From Candidatus Defluviicoccus seviourii (lineage in GTDB: Bacteria; Pseudomonadota; Alphaproteobacteria; Rhodospirillales; Defluviicoccaceae): DNA of 64,000 bases. The stretch covers positions 1 to 64,000 of the forward strand of contig UXAT02000023.1 of the NCBI GenBank assembly GCA_900609035.2, read 5' to 3'. The translations under genes were made by a program, and so were the position numbers. The notes below the pieces were generated by a model that was given only the letters and a program-made list of their open reading frames with translations, was not told the DNA's origin and did not search any database. The number at the start of each line of letters is the position of its first letter. Positions within the stretch are counted from its first letter, which is position 1. This document shows positions 45,158-53,198 of the stretch, one piece after another.

Positions 45158-46602
45158 TGCCCTCGGGCGAGACCGCAATGGCGGCGGTGCTGATCATTCC
45201 CGCGATTGCCACGCTCCTTCTCGCCGTCATTTCATCATACCAGGCTGGCGCCACGATCAATGTCGTTGCCACCGCGCTAACGCTTTGCGCTTCATCGTTG
45301 CTGGTGGCCGTCCGGCCCGCACCCACGCTCTATTTGCACGTGGATGACTTCAACATCTTTCTCGTTGTTCTGAATACCTTCGTGGCGTTCACGACCAGCG
45401 TATTCAGCGCTTCCTACATCGCGCATGAGCTGTCGACCGGGCGCCTCACGCCCGGCTATCTGCGCTTCTACCACGCCATGTACCAGGTCCTGATGCTGGC
45501 GATGAACGTGGCGCTCTTGGCCAACAACATCGGCCTGATGTGGGTGGCGATCGAGCTCGCAACGCTGACGACCGTGCTGATGGTCGGCATCTACCGCACG
45601 CCGGCGGCGCTGGAGGCGGCCTGGAAGTACTTCATCCTCGGCAGCGTCGGCATCGCCTTGGCCCTGTTCGGAACCATCTTGGTCTACCTCGCGGCGCGGC
45701 CGACGATGGGCCAGGGGATGGAATCGATGGCGTGGACGCTGCTCGTCTCCCACGCCGCGTCATTCGATCCAGCGCTCCTTAATCTCGCCTTCGTGTTTCT
45801 CCTGCTCGGCTACGGCACCAAGGTTGGCCTGGCGCCGCTGCATGCCTGGCTGCCGGACGCGCATGCGGAAGGCCCGACGCCGATCTCGGCGGTCCTGTCC
45901 GGCCTCCTGCTCAACGTCGCCCTCTACGTTCTGTTGCGCTTCAAGATCCTGCTCACCGCCAATGCGGCGGCATTGGCGCCGGGCGCGCTGATGATCGGCA
46001 TGGGACTCGTGTCGTTGATCTTTGCGGCGCTGATGCTCTACCGCCGCCGCGACATCAAGCGGATGTTCGCCTACTCCTCGATCGAGCACATGGGCATCAT
46101 CACGTTTGCCTTCGGTATGGGCGGACCGCTCGCCAGTTTCGCCGGCCTGTTCCACATGACGATGCACAGCCTTACCAAGTCGGCGATCTTCTTCGCCGTC
46201 GGGCACGTGAGCCAGGCCAAGGGCACGCAGAAGATTGCCGACATCCGCGGCCTGACCGAAAGCCACCCGATCCTCGGCTGGGGCCTGGTGCTGGGCGTCA
46301 TCGCGATTGCCGGCATGCCGCCGTTCGGCATCTTCATGAGCGAGTTCCTGATCATCTCTTCGACCTTTGCCCGTGAGCCGCTACTCGCAATCCCGCTTGT
46401 GCTGGGCCTCCTGATCGGTATCGGCGCTCTCGTGCTGCGGATGCAGGGCCTCGCATTCGGTCCGGCCTCCCAACCCAACACACCGGTTGAGGCATCGTAC
46501 GTGCCGCTGTTCGCGCACTTAGCGCTCGTGTTCGCCGCCGGGGTGTTTCTTCCTGATGCCCTGGTATCCTGGTTCCGGACCGTTGCGACGATGATCGGCT
46601 GA
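45154..46602 (+). CDS. hyfF: Hydrogenase-4 component F-like proton-pumping subunit (HyfF)
   Basis: This 482-residue NuoN/MrpD-like antiporter subunit has characteristic segments WVAIELATLTTVLMVG, YGTKVGLAPLHAWLPDAHAE, RRRDIKRMFAYSSIEHMGII and KSAIFFAVGHVSQAKGTQKI, with the conserved Glu and Lys of the proton path. It is the second pumping subunit of the complex. It overlaps hyfE and precedes hyfG by 2 bp. Confidence 0.92.
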   Translation: MMPSGETAMAAVLIIPAIATLLLAVISSYQAGATINVVATALTLCASSLLVAVRPAPTLYLHVDDFNIFLVVLNTFVAFTTSVFSASYIAHELSTGRLTPGYLRFYHAMYQVLMLAMNVALLANNIGLMWVAIELATLTTVLMVGIYRTPAALEAAWKYFILGSVGIALALFGTILVYLAARPTMGQGMESMAWTLLVSHAASFDPALLNLAFVFLLLGYGTKVGLAPLHAWLPDAHAEGPTPISAVLSGLLLNVALYVLLRFKILLTANAAALAPGALMIGMGLVSLIFAALMLYRRRDIKRMFAYSSIEHMGIITFAFGMGGPLASFAGLFHMTMHSLTKSAIFFAVGHVSQAKGTQKIADIRGLTESHPILGWGLVLGVIAIAGMPPFGIFMSEFLIISSTFAREPLLAIPLVLGLLIGIGALVLRMQGLAFGPASQPNTPVEASYVPLFAHLALVFAAGVFLPDALVSWFRTVATMIG

Positions 46603-46604
46603 CC

Positions 46605-48137
46605 ATGCCCCCGATGGAAATGACAGCGCTCGACGCGATCACGAACGGCCGCACAGCCGATCCGGACCACCGGCCCTGGCCGCGGTTCAGCGTCGATGAA
46701 GGGACGTGGACAAAGGCCGCGGTTGCGTTGCACGACGGTGAGTGCTGCCTCCTCGGCTACTGGGGCGAACGGGACCGCGTCAATCTGGCGCTGGGGACGC
46801 CGAACTTAAGCGCGATCTGTGTCCTCAGCCTTGAGAACGTCGATCGGGTCTTCCCGTCGCTCGCGGCCGCCTTCCCGCCCGCGGCGCGGCTTGAGCGCAC
46901 GATCCGGGAGATGAACGGCCTGCTTGCCGCCGGTGCCCCCGATAGCCGGCCGTGGCTCAATCACGGCCGATGGCCGCAAGCGCAGGGGTCGTCGGCACCG
47001 CCCGCGCGCGATTCCCATGAGAAGTACATCTTCCTCCCCGTCGAGGGCGAGAGCCTGCACCAGATCCCGGTCGGTCCCGTCCACGCCGGTATCATCGAGC
47101 CCGGCCACTTCCGCTTTACCGCCAATGGCGAGACCGTGGTCCGCCTGGAGGAGCGGCTGGGCTATGTGCACAAGGGCATCGAAGGCCTGATGGCCGGCGC
47201 ACCGCTCGCCCAAGCAGCCCGGCTCGCGGGCCGTGTTTCGGGGGACAGCACCGTCGCCTACGCGCTCGCGTTTGCGCGGGCGGTCGAGGCGGCGACGGAG
47301 ACGGTGGTGCCGGAACGCGCGCACTGGCTGCGCGCACTGATGGCGGAACTGGAGCGCATCGCCAACCACTTAGGCGACATCGGCGCCATCTGCAACGACG
47401 CCGCTTTCGCGATCATGCTCGCCCATTGCGGCATCCTGCGCGAGCGGGTCCTGCGCGCGGCGGCAACGACCTTCGGCCATCGGTTGATGATGGACCGGAT
47501 CCTCCCCGGCGGTGTCTCCTGCGATCTGAATGGCGACGGCAGAGCCGCGATCGAGGCCCTCGTCGCCCTGATCCGCCGCAAGTTCCCCGAACTGGTCGAG
47601 CTCTACGACAACACGACCTCGCTGCAGGACCGCACCGTCGCAACCGGTATCCTGCGCCCCGCACTTGCCCAGCGTTTCGCCTGCGGCGGCGTCATCGGCC
47701 GCGCCTCAGGCCGCGTGGTCGATGCGCGCCGTCATCCGGGCTACCCACCCTACGACCAGCTCGCCTTCGACGTGCCGTCGCTTATCGAAGGCGACGTCAA
47801 CGCCCGGGTCTGGATCCGCATCCGCGAGGTGGAGCAGAGCCTGGCGCTGATCGAACAGATCCTCAGCCGGCTGCCGGAGGGCGCCATCGCCACCGACGTC
47901 GGTGCTGTCGCCGGAGCCGCGCACGCAGAGGGCTTAAGCCTCGTCGAAGGCTTCCGCGGCGATATCCTGGTGTGGGTGCGGCTGCGTGCCGACGGCACCG
48001 TCGATCGCTGTCATCCGCGCGATCCGTCCTGGTTCCAATGGCCGCTGTTAGAAGCAGCGATCGAAGGCAACATCGTTGCCGACTTCCCGCTGTGCAACAA
48101 ATCCTTCAACTGCTCGTACTCGGGCCACGATCTGTAG
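46605..48137 (+). CDS. Hydrogenase large-subunit-like protein lacking NiFe ligands (HyfG-like)
   Basis: This 510-residue protein combines a NuoC-like N-terminus with a NuoD/large-subunit-like domain (HFRFTANGETVVRLEERLGY, VHKGIEGLMAG). In true HyfG the first NiFe motif reads RVCGICG; here it is RVSGDS with Ser212 and Ser215. The C-terminal DPCxxC is replaced by FPLCNKSFNCSYSGHDL (Cys497, Cys503, spaced by five residues). Without these ligands a NiFe site cannot form in the normal way. It resembles the large subunits of energy-converting hydrogenase-related (Ehr) complexes of unknown electron donor. Alternative: another metal site using C497/C503. Confidence 0.85.
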   Translation: MPPMEMTALDAITNGRTADPDHRPWPRFSVDEGTWTKAAVALHDGECCLLGYWGERDRVNLALGTPNLSAICVLSLENVDRVFPSLAAAFPPAARLERTIREMNGLLAAGAPDSRPWLNHGRWPQAQGSSAPPARDSHEKYIFLPVEGESLHQIPVGPVHAGIIEPGHFRFTANGETVVRLEERLGYVHKGIEGLMAGAPLAQAARLAGRVSGDSTVAYALAFARAVEAATETVVPERAHWLRALMAELERIANHLGDIGAICNDAAFAIMLAHCGILRERVLRAAATTFGHRLMMDRILPGGVSCDLNGDGRAAIEALVALIRRKFPELVELYDNTTSLQDRTVATGILRPALAQRFACGGVIGRASGRVVDARRHPGYPPYDQLAFDVPSLIEGDVNARVWIRIREVEQSLALIEQILSRLPEGAIATDVGAVAGAAHAEGLSLVEGFRGDILVWVRLRADGTVDRCHPRDPSWFQWPLLEAAIEGNIVADFPLCNKSFNCSYSGHDL

Positions 48138-48141
48138 CGAC

Positions 48142-48666
48142 ATGCGCAAGACCCTGTTTCGCAGCATTATCCAAGCCCCCGTGACGGAGGCACCACCGCC
48201 GGCCGATGAGGCGGCACTGGCCGAACTGGCGGCGTCCGTTGATGCCGCAGCGCTGCGCCGGCTCGGCCGCAGCCTCGCCATCCGCGAGGTCGATGCCGGC
48301 TCGTGCAACGGCTGCGAACTTGAAATCCATGCGATCAACAATGCCTTTTACGACCTGGAGCGGTTCGGCATCCGCTTCGTCGCCTCGCCGCGCCATGCCG
48401 ACGTGCTGCTCGTCACCGGGCCGGTGACGTGGAACATGCGCGAGGGGCTGGAGCGGACCTATGCCGCCACGCCAGCGCCGAAATGGGTGGTCGCGGTCGG
48501 CGACTGCGGATTCGACGGCGGCATCTTCGCCGGCAGCTATGCCGTCGCTGGCGGCGTGTCAGCCGTCGTGCCGGTCGATCTCCACATCCGCGGCTGTCCG
48601 CCCACGCCGACCCAACTCTTGCGCGGCCTCTTGGCGCTGCTCAACGCCGCCGGCCACGACCGCTAG
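48142..48666 (+). CDS. hyfI: Hydrogenase small-subunit-like Fe-S protein (HyfI/NuoB-like)
   Basis: This 174-residue protein has the N2-type [4Fe-4S] ligands SCNGCE, then VVAVGDCGFDGGIF and HIRGCPPTPTQLL, all retained. ATG 48142 lies 4 bp after the hyfG stop. It ends the operon: no ferredoxin-like subunit (HyfH/A) follows, so electrons must reach this centre from another partner. An upstream start at 48076 has no support. Confidence 0.92.
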   Translation: MRKTLFRSIIQAPVTEAPPPADEAALAELAASVDAAALRRLGRSLAIREVDAGSCNGCELEIHAINNAFYDLERFGIRFVASPRHADVLLVTGPVTWNMREGLERTYAATPAPKWVVAVGDCGFDGGIFAGSYAVAGGVSAVVPVDLHIRGCPPTPTQLLRGLLALLNAAGHDR

Positions 48667-48679
48667 TGCAGAGACCCGA

Positions 48680-48698
48680 TCGGGCGATTCACGCCCGA
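48680..48698 (+). terminator. Possible terminator hairpin after hyfI
   Basis: TCGGGCG (48680-48686) pairs with CGCCCGA (48692-48698) around ATTCA. It lies 13 bp after the hyfI stop. No T tract follows, so it may be Rho-dependent or not a terminator. Confidence 0.4.
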
Positions 48699-48731
48699 CC
48701 AAGGTTGTCGCTGCACAACATATTGAATCGC

Positions 48732-48780
48732 GTGCACTCTCGGCACAAACAGGATGTGCGCTCTGTTTGTGCCAGTGCAC
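48732..48780. repeat. Nested inverted repeat, 18 paired bases
   Basis: Outer arms GTGCACT / AGTGCAC and inner arms GGCACAAACAG / CTGTTTGTGCC pair perfectly around a 10-base loop (48753-48762), with only a 3-base bulge (CTC) on the left. The predicted hairpin would be very stable as RNA or a strong dyad as DNA. No T tract follows. Confidence 0.9.
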
Positions 48781-48824
48781 TAGGCGCCGCAAGCGCAACC
48801 GAGCAGATAACGCGTGTCTCAATT

Positions 48825-48860
48825 TGAGTCTGACTCAAGAAGAGTCCTTTAGACTCAATA
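48825..48860. promoter_or_regulatory. Cluster of TTGAGTC half-sites
   Basis: The palindrome TTGAGTC-T-GACTCAA is followed within a few bases by a second GAGTC-CTTTA-GACTC inverted pair. Together they form four half-sites in an AT-rich stretch, as expected of a protein-binding operator or a structured leader. The controlled gene is unclear, because no strong start lies directly downstream. Confidence 0.5.
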
Positions 48861-49079
48861 TATTATAACGCATCGTCATGGCTGGCGCAGGCCGGCCATC
48901 CACGACTTCCTGCAGCCACCACAACGGGTTATGACCCGCGGATGCGCGGAATAAGTCCGCGCAAGACGAACGTGGCTGAGGCAACGCGTTGATTCTGAGA
49001 GCATCATTTTCGGTCACGCTCTCAGGGCAGTGCCGCCATCCGGGAGTGGCGGCACACTTGTGAAACCTTGACACGCCTT

Positions 49080-49155
<76 letters not shown>

Positions 49156-49312
49156 GGAAAAAGGCATAGCCTCGCGGCGCCAAGCGGTTACGCCGGCACC
49201 CCGAAGCCTCAAGGTCAGCGACAGCTTAATGAACCCGCCCCCGCCAGGGCAACAGAATTCTCCTCAGCTGCGCAGATGGCGCCATCATCCCCTTCGCGGC
49301 TGCCCCTCCCGC

Positions 49313-49726
49313 TTAAGGCTTCTCCTCGATATCGTCGTCAACGTGCTCCATCACCTCGCCGATGTCGTCGTCATCCTCGCCCAGATCCGAGGTGTCCTCG
49401 ATCAGCGCTTCGTCTTCGTTGCTGATCTCCTCGATCTCGCCCTCACCGTCCGCCGCCTCATCGAGCGAATCGGCATCGGCGGCCTCATCTTCGGCCAGAT
49501 CCTCCTCGTTCGCGCCGGCAACCACGGCCAGCTTGTCCTTGCCGCGACCGGCGCCGACAGTTGCCTCATCGCGAGCTACGCTGCTGCCGCGCCGCACCCG
49601 CGGCTGCCGCTCCGGGTCGAACACCTTGCTGCAGCTCGGACAAATGATCGGATCGCGCCGCAGATCGTAGAACTTAGCACCGCACTCGAAGCAGGTTCGT
49701 TTCGTACCCCATTCCGGCTTCGCCAC
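49313..49726 (-). CDS. TIGR02300-family zinc-ribbon protein
   Basis: This protein of about 137 residues starts KPEWGTKRTCFECGAKFYDL with a four-Cys zinc ribbon (CFEC...CPSC) and ends in a long acidic, low-complexity tail (runs of E and D). GTG 49726 gives MAKPEWGTKR, matching the family start, with GGAGGG nine bases upstream; ATG 49741 is an alternative. The role is unknown. It lies divergent from aroA. Confidence 0.9.
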   Translation of the reverse strand: MAKPEWGTKRTCFECGAKFYDLRRDPIICPSCSKVFDPERQPRVRRGSSVARDEATVGAGRGKDKLAVVAGANEEDLAEDEAADADSLDEAADGEGEIEEISNEDEALIEDTSDLGEDDDDIGEVMEHVDDDIEEKP

Positions 49727-49861
49727 TCGCCAACCCTCCATGTCGTTCCGTCCGTGCCGCGTTCTGCCCTTGCCAGATTTGCGGGCGAGGAGTCAAAAGC
49801 TATTGTCGGCGTTCGGCTGGAGCGGGCGCCGCACGGTCGTGGCGAAGGGTTTGAACGAGCA

Positions 49862-51199
49862 ATGACGGCGATCCTGTCCCACCCCGTCCGCCGTCTGGCG
49901 GGCACCGCGCGTGTCCCCGGCGATAAGTCGATCTCGCACCGGGCGCTGATGCTGGGCGGCCTTGCGGTCGGCGAGACCCGCATCAGCGGTCTCTTGGAAG
50001 CAGACGACGTCCTGGCGACGGCAGCAGCGATGCGGCAGTTCGGCGTCAGCGTCACCCGACCTGCCGACGGCTGGTGCGTCATCGGCCGCGGTGTCGGCGG
50101 CCTGATCGAGCCCTCGCGCGTGCTCGACATGGGCAATGCCGGCACCGGCACCCGGCTGTTGATGGGTATCGCCGCGGCGCACCCATTCCTCACGTTCTTC
50201 GCTGGCGATGAATCGTTGCAGGCACGGCCGATGGGACGCGTGATCGCCCCGCTGGCGGCTATGGGCGCCACCATCCACGCCCGTTCCGGCGGCCGGCTGC
50301 CACTGGCCGTGGAAGGCACTGCCGACCTCCTGCCGATCGAGTACCGGCTGCCGGTCGCCTCGGCCCAGGTCAAGTCGGCGATCCTGCTCGCCGGCCTGCA
50401 TGCACCCGGGGCGACAACGGTGATCGAGCCGGCGCCGAGCCGCGACCATACCGAACGGCTGCTCGCAGGCTTCGGCGCCAGCGTCGAGGTGACGGCAACG
50501 GCTGACGGCGGCCGCCGCATCACGCTCGAAGGACAGCCCGAACTCATGGGTCGCACCCTTGTCGTTCCGGCCGATCCGTCATCGGCCGCCTTTCCGCTGG
50601 TCGCTGCACTGATCGTGCCGGACTCGCGCGTCGTTTTGCCCGGCATCGGCATCAACCCGCTGCGAGTCGGCCTGATCGAGACCCTGGTGGCGATGGGCGG
50701 TCGTATCGCGATCGAGAACCGGCGCGTTGAGAGCGGCGAGCCGGTCGCTGATCTGGTCGTCGAGACCTCGCCCCTCAACGCGATCGACGTGCCGGCCGCG
50801 CGGGTGCCGGCGATGATCGATGAATTCCCGATCCTGGCCGCGGCTGCCGCCTGCGCCCGCGGCACGACGCGCATGCAGGGCCTGGCCGAGCTCCGGGTCA
50901 AGGAGAGCGACCGCCTGGATGCCATCGCGCGCGGGCTTGGCGCCGCCGGCGTCAGGGTGCGCACAGGCCCCGATTGGCTCGAAATCGACGGCTGCGGTGG
51001 ACCACCGCCCGGCGGCGGCGGGGTCAATGTCCACTTCGATCATCGCATCGCGATGGCGTTTCTCGTCCTCGGCATGGCCTGCCGGCAACCGCTCACCATC
51101 GACGACGACCGGGCAATCGCCACCAGCTTCCCCACCTTCATCAGCCTGATGACCGGCCTCGGTGCCCAACTGGAGACGGTCGGCACGGCCGCATGTTGA
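49862..51199 (+). CDS. aroA: 3-phosphoshikimate 1-carboxyvinyltransferase (class II-type AroA)
   Basis: This EPSP synthase of aromatic amino-acid synthesis has 445 residues. The pattern RPMGRVIAPLAAMGA, SAQVKSAILLAGLHAPGATT and DHTERLLAGFGASVEV is of the class II type. The substrate loop reads MGNAGTGTRLLMG, with Gly where the well-known glyphosate-tolerant class II enzyme has Ala. The conserved LAELRVKESDRLDAIA is present. ATG 49862 follows a weak site; the longer upstream frame is not supported. Confidence 0.94.
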   Translation: MTAILSHPVRRLAGTARVPGDKSISHRALMLGGLAVGETRISGLLEADDVLATAAAMRQFGVSVTRPADGWCVIGRGVGGLIEPSRVLDMGNAGTGTRLLMGIAAAHPFLTFFAGDESLQARPMGRVIAPLAAMGATIHARSGGRLPLAVEGTADLLPIEYRLPVASAQVKSAILLAGLHAPGATTVIEPAPSRDHTERLLAGFGASVEVTATADGGRRITLEGQPELMGRTLVVPADPSSAAFPLVAALIVPDSRVVLPGIGINPLRVGLIETLVAMGGRIAIENRRVESGEPVADLVVETSPLNAIDVPAARVPAMIDEFPILAAAAACARGTTRMQGLAELRVKESDRLDAIARGLGAAGVRVRTGPDWLEIDGCGGPPPGGGGVNVHFDHRIAMAFLVLGMACRQPLTIDDDRAIATSFPTFISLMTGLGAQLETVGTAAC

Positions 51200-51317
51200 G
51201 AGGCGCGTTGCAACATCGTTAGCATTCCCGCGCCATAATTCGCGCGTTAATGCGAAGGACGCCCGTACAGCGTCACGCGGGTGCGACCGCTCGTATACTG
51301 GACAAGGATGCCCGCTC

Positions 51318-52346
51318 GTGGCCGAGAGTGTGCCCAACGTGCTGGCCGTTTCGCTTCGCAAAGAAGCGCGACTGCTCGATTCCCTGCTCGCCGCGGCCGG
51401 GTTCGCCGTCGCGTTCGCGCTGGGCACAATAGCCGCCTGCCGCCTCCTCGGTGTCGACCGCTGGCCGATCGAGCTCAGCTACCATTTCATTCCCTACTTC
51501 GCGGCGGCTGCGTTGACCCAAGCAGCCGTCTGCGGCCTGCGCCGGCACTTCCTGCCGGCCGTGCTGTGCGCCGCGGTTGGAACACACTTCGCCTTCGTCA
51601 CCCTTGACCCGCTCGACTCGCCCTGCCAAGCGGTTCCCCGCCTGGGCGATATCGGCACCGCCACCGCCGCGACCGGCACCCACGGTTCCGCCATCAGCCT
51701 CATCACCTACAACGTCCACTTCAGCCTGAAGCCGAGTGCGTGGACCCGCAAATGGCTTGATTCGCGTCCCGCCGACATCATTGCCCTGCAGGAAGTCTCG
51801 CGCCCGCTGGCAGAGGAATTGCGAAAGCCGACCGCGGCTTATCCTTACCGTGTCGTCCTCGACAGCGGCGGCGATGGCATCGCCGGTGTTGCCTTGCTCT
51901 CGAGCGTCCCCATCCTCGAACATCGGCAGTTCCGCCCGGCCGAAGACGCCTGGCCGACGATCATTGCCCGGCTGGCCTACGGCAATGGGCGCGAGGGCTG
52001 GATCGTCGTCCTGCATGCGCGCAATCCGATCACGCCCTTCGGCAACGCGCTACGCAGCGTGCTGTTCGAGACGCTGGCCGGCCCGGTCGCAGGACTTGAC
52101 GGCTCGGTCGTCGTCGTCGGTGACTTCAACGCCACCCCGTATACGCCGGCACTCCGCACCTTCGTCCGCTCCGCCGGACTGACCAGCGCGTGCCGATTCC
52201 AGGGCAGCTATCCCGCACGGGCACGCGGGCTGGGGCTGCCGATCGACCATGTCCTCGTCCGCAACGCGAGGATTACCGGCCTCGGCACCGGCCGCTGGTT
52301 CGGCTCCGATCACCGCGCACTCAACGCCGAGTTGGTCCTGCAATAG
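51318..52346 (+). CDS. Membrane-anchored endonuclease/exonuclease/phosphatase-family protein
   Basis: After about three helices (residues 20-105, including LLAAAGFAVAFALGTIAACR) comes an EEP-fold domain: ITYNVHF, DIIALQEVSR (Glu ligand), GDFNATPYTPALR and WFGSDHRALNAEL with the final catalytic His. The substrate is unknown (phosphodiester or lipid-linked). GTG 51318 with AAGGA ahead is the chosen start. It occupies the place where cmk is often found beside aroA in relatives. Confidence 0.8.
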   Translation: MAESVPNVLAVSLRKEARLLDSLLAAAGFAVAFALGTIAACRLLGVDRWPIELSYHFIPYFAAAALTQAAVCGLRRHFLPAVLCAAVGTHFAFVTLDPLDSPCQAVPRLGDIGTATAATGTHGSAISLITYNVHFSLKPSAWTRKWLDSRPADIIALQEVSRPLAEELRKPTAAYPYRVVLDSGGDGIAGVALLSSVPILEHRQFRPAEDAWPTIIARLAYGNGREGWIVVLHARNPITPFGNALRSVLFETLAGPVAGLDGSVVVVGDFNATPYTPALRTFVRSAGLTSACRFQGSYPARARGLGLPIDHVLVRNARITGLGTGRWFGSDHRALNAELVLQ

Positions 52347-52444
52347 GCAATCGCGCACCGACCAGGGCGGGATGCCCCGCACCGGTTAAGTGGCATTAGG
52401 TTCCAAGCCATTATCCTGCCATTATAGTAGCGATAAGGAGGCCG

Positions 52445-52579
52445 ATGAGATTGCTCCGGATTTGCCGCGCTTGCGGCAGCGGAGCGGGCGTGCTTTCAAG
52501 GACCGCGTGCAGTGACCCAGACCATCGCCCTCGTCGACGACGATCGCAACATCCTCACCTCGGTTTCGATGGCCCTTGA
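52445..52579 (+). CDS. Possible 44-codon leader ORF overlapping chvI
   Basis: ATG 52445 has a strong AAGGAGG at 52435-52441 and opens a frame [20 protein letters not shown] that ends at TGA 52577, 68 bases inside chvI in another frame. The chvI GTG itself has a weak ribosome site. It could be a leader peptide coupling translation, or the site may simply be chance. No protein family is seen. Confidence 0.35.
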   Translation: MRLLRICRACGSGAGVLSRTACSDPDHRPRRRRSQHPHLGFDGP

Positions 52580-53198
52580 GGCCGAAGGCTTTGTTGTGCG
52601 TCCCTATTCCGACGGCGTCGAGGCGCTCGCGTCCATGCTGCGCGATCCGGTCGATCTTGCGGTGCTCGACATCAAGATGCCGCGCATGGACGGCTTGGAG
52701 CTCTTGAACCGCCTGCGCCAGCAGAGCGATGTTCCCGTCATCTTCCTCACCTCGAAGGATGCCGAGGCGGACGAAGTCCAGGGCCTGCGCCTAGGCGCCG
52801 ACGACTACATCACCAAGCCGTTCTCGCAGCGGCTGCTGCTGGAGCGGATCCGTGCCGTCCTCCGCCGACGCGGGACGGACAGTCCGGACGGTGGCGAGAT
52901 CCTGCGCCGCGGCGAGCTCAGCTTGAACCCGACGCGGCACCTGTGCACCTGGAAGGACGCGGAGGTCGCCCTTACGGTTACGGAATTCCTGATCCTTGAG
53001 GCACTCGCGCGACGGCCCGGGCACGTCAAGAGCCGCGACCAGCTCATCGATGCCGCTTACGGCGAGAACATTTACGTCGACGACCGGACCATCGACAGCC
53101 ACATCAAGCGGCTGCGTAAGAAGTTCAAGGAGGTCGACGGCGAGTTTGCCGAAATCGAGACCCTCTACGGCGTCGGTTACCGCTACCGCAGCACATGA
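52512..53198 (+). CDS. chvI: Response regulator ChvI-type
   Basis: This 228-residue OmpR-family regulator has the phospho-acceptor Asp53 in [11 protein letters not shown], the ADDYITKPF segment, and a C-terminal winged helix ([42 protein letters not shown]). The first residues [14 protein letters not shown] match the ChvI subgroup. The start is GTG 52512. Its stop overlaps the kinase gene start (ATGA). In relatives ChvI controls envelope and acid or polysaccharide genes. Confidence 0.93.
   Translation: MTQTIALVDDDRNILTSVSMALEAEGFVVRPYSDGVEALASMLRDPVDLAVLDIKMPRMDGLELLNRLRQQSDVPVIFLTSKDAEADEVQGLRLGADDYITKPFSQRLLLERIRAVLRRRGTDSPDGGEILRRGELSLNPTRHLCTWKDAEVALTVTEFLILEALARRPGHVKSRDQLIDAAYGENIYVDDRTIDSHIKRLRKKFKEVDGEFAEIETLYGVGYRYRST

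Larger units (their letters stand above)
48667..49079. other. 413-bp structured, AT-rich intergenic region
   Basis: No coding gene is supported. It contains a TCGGGCG/CGCCCGA hairpin (48680-48698) that may end the hyf operon, a large nested inverted repeat (48732-48780) and a cluster of TTGAGTC palindromes (48825-48860) in an AT-rich stretch. This unusual density, between hyfI and tRNA-Ala, suggests a small RNA or regulatory site, but no function is known. Confidence 0.6.

Noticed and set aside
41536-48666. Genuine hydrogenase-4 (H2-evolving) operon
   Set aside because: Both NiFe Cys pairs of the large subunit are missing and no maturation or formate dehydrogenase genes are near; annotated as hydrogenase-related instead.
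49229-49861. Long N-terminal extension of aroA
   Set aside because: It would overlap the TIGR02300 gene on the other strand; the EPSP synthase family begins near MTAILSHPVRRLAG at 49862.
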